A stretch of DNA of 6,156 nucleotides from Planctomycetota bacterium (GTDB taxonomy: Bacteria; Planctomycetota; Phycisphaerae; FEN-1346): contig JAPLMO010000225.1 of the NCBI GenBank assembly GCA_026386995.1, forward strand, positions 1 to 6,156, in the 5' to 3' direction. Positions 5,999-6,156 of the stretch are shown here, piece by piece (within the stretch, counting starts at the first letter, position 1; every line of letters starts with the position of its first letter). The translations under genes were made by a program, and so were the position numbers. The notes under the pieces were generated by a model. That model did not search any database. It was not told the DNA's origin and was given only the letters and a program-made list of their open reading frames with translations.

Positions 5999-6156
5999 GA
6001 CGAAAGAGGGCGTTACTCAGGGCAATTGCATCTAGTTTTTCATGTCACGCAAAATTTCTGCGCGTTCGGGCCATGTTAGGGTTGCGCTAGGCGCCGCGGG
6101 GTGGTAGTCTGTCGCTTCGATCAACCGGTGAGGCCTCACCAACAACCGAACCTGTT
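5999..6156. other. Non-coding stretch upstream of the operon promoter
   Basis: No convincing gene is seen on either strand here. The stretch is richer in A+T around 6025-6060 than the coding DNA. It holds an 8-bp palindrome GCAATTGC at 6022-6029, followed shortly by five T residues, and the longer palindrome at 6127-6140. It probably separates this operon from a gene lying beyond the right edge. Confidence 0.5.
6127..6140. promoter_or_regulatory. 14-bp perfect palindrome, possible operator
   Basis: GGTGAGGCCTCACC is perfectly self-complementary. It lies about 130 nt upstream of the operon -35 box, near the right edge. It could bind a dimeric regulator, or belong to the end or leader of a gene beyond the window. 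With no spacer it is a poor RNA hairpin, so a DNA site is the more natural reading. Confidence 0.35.

Noticed and set aside
6022..6041. Possible intrinsic terminator: GCAATTGC palindrome followed by TTTTT on the plus strand
   Set aside because: The palindrome has no loop and is A+T-rich, so it would not form a stable RNA stem, and no plus-strand gene ends before it.
6026..6055. Weak plus-strand promoter-like pair (TTGCAT, 18 bases, CAAAAT)
   Set aside because: Both boxes match poorly and no plus-strand gene start is visible before the right edge, so it is not supported.

Overview
The window is about 65 to 70 percent G+C by eye. It carries six protein genes, all on the minus strand, so the genetic order runs from the right edge to the left. 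The clues point to a member of the Planctomycetota or a close PVC relative. These are a PEP-CTERM exported protein, a short pseudopilin with the planctomycete-style body that follows the G|FTLTELL leader, a DUF6599-like lipoprotein, and a large secreted GH50-type glycoside hydrolase. The phylum is an inference from these families; no rRNA or tRNA gene is present.

Layout, in transcription order. Positions 5915-6156 are non-coding and hold a strong sigma70-like promoter (TTGACT, 17 bases, TATGCT), a short dyad over the -10 box and a 14-bp perfect palindrome further upstream. Four tightly packed genes follow: a PEP-CTERM protein (5063-5914), a pseudopilin (4506-5087), a stand-alone TiaS-like DDTD-motif protein (3781-4509) and a small polytopic membrane protein (3228-3821). 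Each overlaps the next (25, 4 and 41 nt), which suggests one transcript with translational coupling. A 134-nt gap (3094-3227, ending at the next gene's start codon) has its own candidate promoter (TTGACA, 18 bases, TAGACT). It leads to a DUF6599-like lipoprotein (2190-3092). A 147-nt gap rich in dyad symmetry separates that gene from a GH50 (beta-agarase-family) hydrolase, which runs off the left edge (1-2042).

How the genes may work together: four products are likely exported or membrane-bound (PEP-CTERM protein, pseudopilin, membrane protein, lipoprotein) and one is a secreted polysaccharide hydrolase, so the region looks like a cell-surface and polysaccharide-use neighbourhood. The odd member is the TiaS-like protein. 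It has the nucleotide-binding signature of the archaeal tRNA(Ile2) agmatidine synthetase but appears too short to hold the C-terminal tRNA-binding domains, and it is coupled by an ATGA overlap to the pseudopilin and by a 41-nt overlap to a membrane protein of unknown substrate. This pairing is the best candidate here for an undescribed function. No CRISPR array, insertion sequence, tRNA or rRNA gene was seen.
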